Shown one piece after another: positions 7,937 through 9,221 of a DNA stretch of 9,221 bases. Numbering within the stretch: position 1 is the first letter of the stretch; every line of letters begins with the position of its first letter. Source of the DNA: Nocardioidaceae bacterium (GTDB lineage Bacteria > Actinomycetota > Actinomycetes > Propionibacteriales > Nocardioidaceae). The position numbers and the translations under genes were made by a program. The DNA is taken from NCBI GenBank assembly GCA_013813125.1, contig JACCSH010000072.1, forward strand, positions 1 to 9,221, written 5' to 3'. The notes below the pieces were generated by a model. It was not told the DNA's origin. It did no database searches and worked only from the letters and a program-made list of their open reading frames with translations.

Positions 7937-7942
7937 CCTCCT
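7937..7942 (-). promoter_or_regulatory. Shine-Dalgarno site of mraZ
   Basis: AGGAGG on the minus strand, inside the longer purine run GGAGGAGG (7944-7937), lies 5 nt before ATG 7931. It decides the mraZ start, because an in-frame GTG at 7937-7935 overlaps the site itself. It is the strongest ribosome binding site in the window and sits directly next to the repeat array, so a protein bound there might also affect translation initiation. Confidence 0.85.
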
Positions 7943-7950
7943 CCAGTTCT

Positions 7951-7977
7951 CCACTTCAAACCACTTTACTCCATTTA
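7951..7977 (-). promoter_or_regulatory. Candidate MraZ operator: three 10-bp-spaced AA(A/G)TGG repeats
   Basis: Read on the minus strand, the cores are AAATGG (7976-7971), AAGTGG (7966-7961, as TAAAGTGG) and AAGTGG (7956-7951, as TGAAGTGG). They are exactly 10 bp apart, one helical turn. A degenerate AACTGGAG follows out of phase at 7948-7941, running into the ribosome binding site. MraZ is known to bind tandem short repeats with about 10-bp period upstream of mraZ: TGGG-type in E. coli and AAAGTG-type in mollicutes. The spacing, core and position all agree. The assignment is inferred from this similarity. I see no -10/-35 pair here that I would defend. Confidence 0.75.
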
Positions 7978-7998
7978 CCCCCACCAGCGCACCACTAT

Positions 7999-8062
7999 GC
8001 TGCCGAAAGCGACCGTTTCCTTGCCCAAGCAGCTGCTGAGGAAGCTCCCGCTTACCGGCAGC
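7999..8062. repeat. Imperfect inverted repeat (possible long hairpin) in the divergent region
   Basis: The left arm GCTGCCGaAAGC (7999-8010) pairs with the right arm GCTTacCGGCAGC (8050-8062), giving 7 + 4 base pairs around a small internal loop. Inside lies a second pairing, GTTTCCT (8015-8021) with AGGAAGC (8039-8045), counting one G-T wobble. The centre holds the palindrome AGCAGCTGCT (8028-8037). The whole element is roughly symmetric about 8030, close to the midpoint between the two divergent start codons. It could be an operator for a dimeric regulator or a structured 5' leader of either transcript. No T-run follows, so it is not an intrinsic terminator. Confidence 0.6.
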
Positions 8063-8164
8063 GCGTCATAGCATCGTTATCTGGGGATCTCGGTTGCGCT
8101 TGGACGAGATGACAAGATCAAGGGACACGGTGCGGTTCAGCGGGCTTCCGCCGTCCACGCTCCC

Positions 8165-8170
8165 AAGGAG
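8165..8170 (+). promoter_or_regulatory. Ribosome binding site of moxR
   Basis: AAGGAG lies 4 nt before ATG 8175. It fixes the moxR start. The spacing is slightly short but within the normal range if the site is read as AGGAGAT. Confidence 0.8.
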
Positions 8171-8174
8171 ATAG

Positions 8175-9146
8175 ATGAGTAGCTTCGAGACTCTCGCTGC
8201 GGTGACCGACCGCGTGGGCAAGAACATCGAACGCGTTATCGAGGGCAAGCCCGACGTGGTGCGCACAGCGATCACGGTCTTGCTCGCCGAGGGCCACCTG
8301 CTCATCGAGGACGTCCCAGGTGTGGGCAAGACCATGCTGTCCAAGAGCCTGGCCCGGTCGATCGACTGTTCGGTCAAGCGCATCCAGTTCACCCCCGACC
8401 TACTGCCGTCCGACGTCACCGGCGTGTCCATCTACAACCGTGAGACTCGAGAGTTCGAGTTTCGCCCCGGTGGGGTGTTCGCGAACATCGTCGTGGGTGA
8501 CGAGATCAACCGCGCCTCCCCCAAGACGCAGTCTGCTCTCCTCGAGTGCATGGAAGAGCGGCAGGTGACCGTCGACGGTACGACGTACCAGCTGAGCGCG
8601 CCGTTCATGGTCATCGCCACACAGAACCCGATCGAGATGGAGGGCACCTACTCACTCCCGGAGGCCCAACGCGACCGTTTCATGGCCCGTCTGTCCATGG
8701 GCTACCCGCTGCCCCGATCCGAGCTGGCGATGCTTGACTCGCACTCCGCGGCAAATCCGCTCGACGACCTCGAGCCGGTCACCGACGCCGCCGAGATCGC
8801 CAAGCTGGTCGATGTGGTCCGCACCGTCCATGTTTCCGAGACCGTCAAGCAGTACGCGATCGACATCACGTCAGCGACTCGCCGCTCACCAGATCTGCGT
8901 CTCGGCGCTTCTCCAAGGGCCAGCTTGCATCTCGTGCGAGCTGCCCGTGCGCATGCGGCGCTCGAGGCTCGCGACTACGTGATCCCCGACGACCTTCAAA
9001 CCCTCGCCGCGCCTGTTCTGGCGCACCGGCTCATCACCAACCTGGAAGCCCAGATGAGCGGACGTGGAGCTGAGCAAATCGTCAGTGCCTTGTTGCGGTC
9101 CATCCCTATCCCCGAGAAGGCCTTCTCGGGTCGCGCTGGTGGCTAG
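8175..9146 (+). CDS. MoxR-family AAA+ ATPase
   Basis: This is a cytoplasmic AAA+ ATPase of the MoxR class. These proteins are thought to act as chaperones that activate or assemble partner proteins, often together with VWA or DUF58 proteins. It has 323 residues, normal for the family. The Walker A is DVPGVGKTMLSK (46-57, K52), Walker B is IVVGDEINRA (105-114, D109/E110), sensor 1 is VIATQNP (146-152, N151) and sensor 2 is GASPRA (245-250, R248). The conserved RPGGVFANI, SPKTQSALLECMEERQVTVDG and GTYSLPEAQRDRF segments are also present. The C-terminal lid domain follows from about 200. A DUF58 gene begins 12 bp downstream, which is the standard MoxR-DUF58 pairing. The client is unknown. The divergent position next to the dcw cluster suggests, but does not prove, a cell-envelope role. 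The 3' end contains a perfect 20-bp palindrome. Confidence 0.94.
   Translation: MSSFETLAAVTDRVGKNIERVIEGKPDVVRTAITVLLAEGHLLIEDVPGVGKTMLSKSLARSIDCSVKRIQFTPDLLPSDVTGVSIYNRETREFEFRPGGVFANIVVGDEINRASPKTQSALLECMEERQVTVDGTTYQLSAPFMVIATQNPIEMEGTYSLPEAQRDRFMARLSMGYPLPRSELAMLDSHSAANPLDDLEPVTDAAEIAKLVDVVRTVHVSETVKQYAIDITSATRRSPDLRLGASPRASLHLVRAARAHAALEARDYVIPDDLQTLAAPVLAHRLITNLEAQMSGRGAEQIVSALLRSIPIPEKAFSGRAGG
9111..9130. repeat. Perfect 20-bp palindrome at the 3' end of moxR
   Basis: CCCGAGAAGG is followed immediately by its exact reverse complement CCTTCTCGGG. As RNA it can fold into an 8-bp stem with a GGCC loop, ending 13 bp before the moxR stop. It lies within coding sequence (PEKAFSG), so it may be partly coincidental. 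There is no T-run after it. It would sit just before the moxR/DUF58 junction and could influence coupling, mRNA processing or protein binding. Confidence 0.7.
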
Positions 9147-9158
9147 GCGGCTCTTGCC

Positions 9159-9221
9159 GTGACACGCGGCGCGCTTTCTGCCCTGACTACCCGCGGACGG
9201 AGTTTCTTGTCAGCGGGCCTT
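9159..9221 (+). CDS. DUF58 domain protein, N-terminal fragment (continues past window)
   Basis: Only 21 codons are visible, reading MTRGALSALTTRGRSFLSAGL. The LTxRGRxFLxAGL pattern is typical of the N-terminus of DUF58 proteins, where it precedes a pair of membrane helices. These proteins carry a VWA-like domain and are usually encoded directly after moxR. The start is GTG 9159-9161, 12 bp after the moxR TAG and in the same frame, with AGGCGG (9145-9150) 8 nt upstream. The fragment is short, so the call leans on both the motif and the context. Confidence 0.75.
   Translation, partial: MTRGALSALTTRGRSFLSAGL

Larger units (their letters stand above)
7932..8174. promoter_or_regulatory. Divergent intergenic region between mraZ and moxR
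   Basis: These 243 bp must hold the promoters of both the dcw cluster (minus) and moxR (plus), unless either is transcribed from elsewhere. The region contains the MraZ-type repeats next to mraZ, an imperfect inverted repeat near the middle, and the moxR ribosome binding site at the right end. On the plus strand, TTACCG (8053-8058) and TTATCT (8078-8083) resemble a loose -35/-10 pair, but the 19-bp spacing is long and the match is weak. No clear sigma-70-like promoter was found for mraZ. No credible coding frame was seen. Confidence 0.6.

Noticed and set aside
7932..7937. Upstream GTG start of mraZ at 7937
   Set aside because: It overlaps the AGGAGG site. The ATG at 7931 has correct spacing and gives the family-typical [16 protein letters not shown]-terminus.
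7331..7984. 217-residue minus-strand frame across mraZ and its upstream region
   Set aside because: Most of it is an Arg/Ser-rich shadow of mraZ in another frame, with no ribosome site. Only its 3' part in the gap is noted, as a finding.
8053..8083. Promoter TTACCG / TTATCT for moxR
   Set aside because: The 19-bp spacing and weak matches are not better than chance in a 243-bp region, so it is mentioned only as a loose resemblance.
1..9221. tRNA or rRNA genes, CRISPR arrays, insertion sequences, prophage or defence genes
   Set aside because: No cloverleaf-like, direct-repeat-spacer or transposase-like sequence was seen. Nearly the whole window is accounted for by conserved housekeeping genes.

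Overview
The window is a high-GC stretch (estimated at about two thirds G+C by eye) holding the 5' half of a dcw (division and cell wall) cluster on the minus strand. At the right edge is the start of a divergent MoxR/DUF58 operon on the plus strand. An actinobacterial host is suggested by four things: the gene order mraZ-rsmH-ftsL-like-ftsI-murE-murF-mraY; an FtsI without PASTA repeats and with a long basic N-terminal tail; a poorly conserved ftsL-like gene; and the cysteine-bearing periplasmic loop of MraY. I cannot place it more finely with confidence. Propionibacteriales or a related order is a guess.

Layout, in the direction of minus-strand transcription (right to left): mraZ (7931-7494); a 185-bp gap; a putative 51-residue single-pass membrane microprotein (7308-7153); rsmH (7144-6191); an ftsL-like gene (6194-5619); ftsI/pbpB (5626-3719); murE (3699-2107); murF (2110-704); and mraY (707 to beyond base 1). 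From rsmH onward the genes are packed tightly. Junctions overlap by 4 bp (rsmH/ftsL, murE/murF, murF/mraY) or 8 bp (ftsL/ftsI), or are separated by 19 bp (ftsI/murE). This is consistent with one polycistronic, translationally coupled unit.

On the plus strand, moxR (8175-9146) is followed 12 bp later by the first 21 codons of a DUF58-family gene (9159 to the edge). The 243-bp divergent intergenic region (7932-8174) carries three 10-bp-spaced AA(A/G)TGG repeats just upstream of mraZ, a good candidate MraZ operator. Near its centre is a long imperfect inverted repeat (7999-8062).

Functionally, MurE, MurF and MraY carry out consecutive steps: addition of the diamino acid, addition of D-Ala-D-Ala, then transfer to undecaprenyl phosphate. 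FtsI cross-links the product at the septum with the help of the FtsL-like protein. RsmH methylates 16S rRNA, and MraZ controls the operon. MoxR/DUF58 is probably a separate chaperone-like system. I see no novel multi-gene system here. The least explained items are the microprotein with its upstream gap, the central inverted repeat, and a perfect 20-bp palindrome at the end of moxR.
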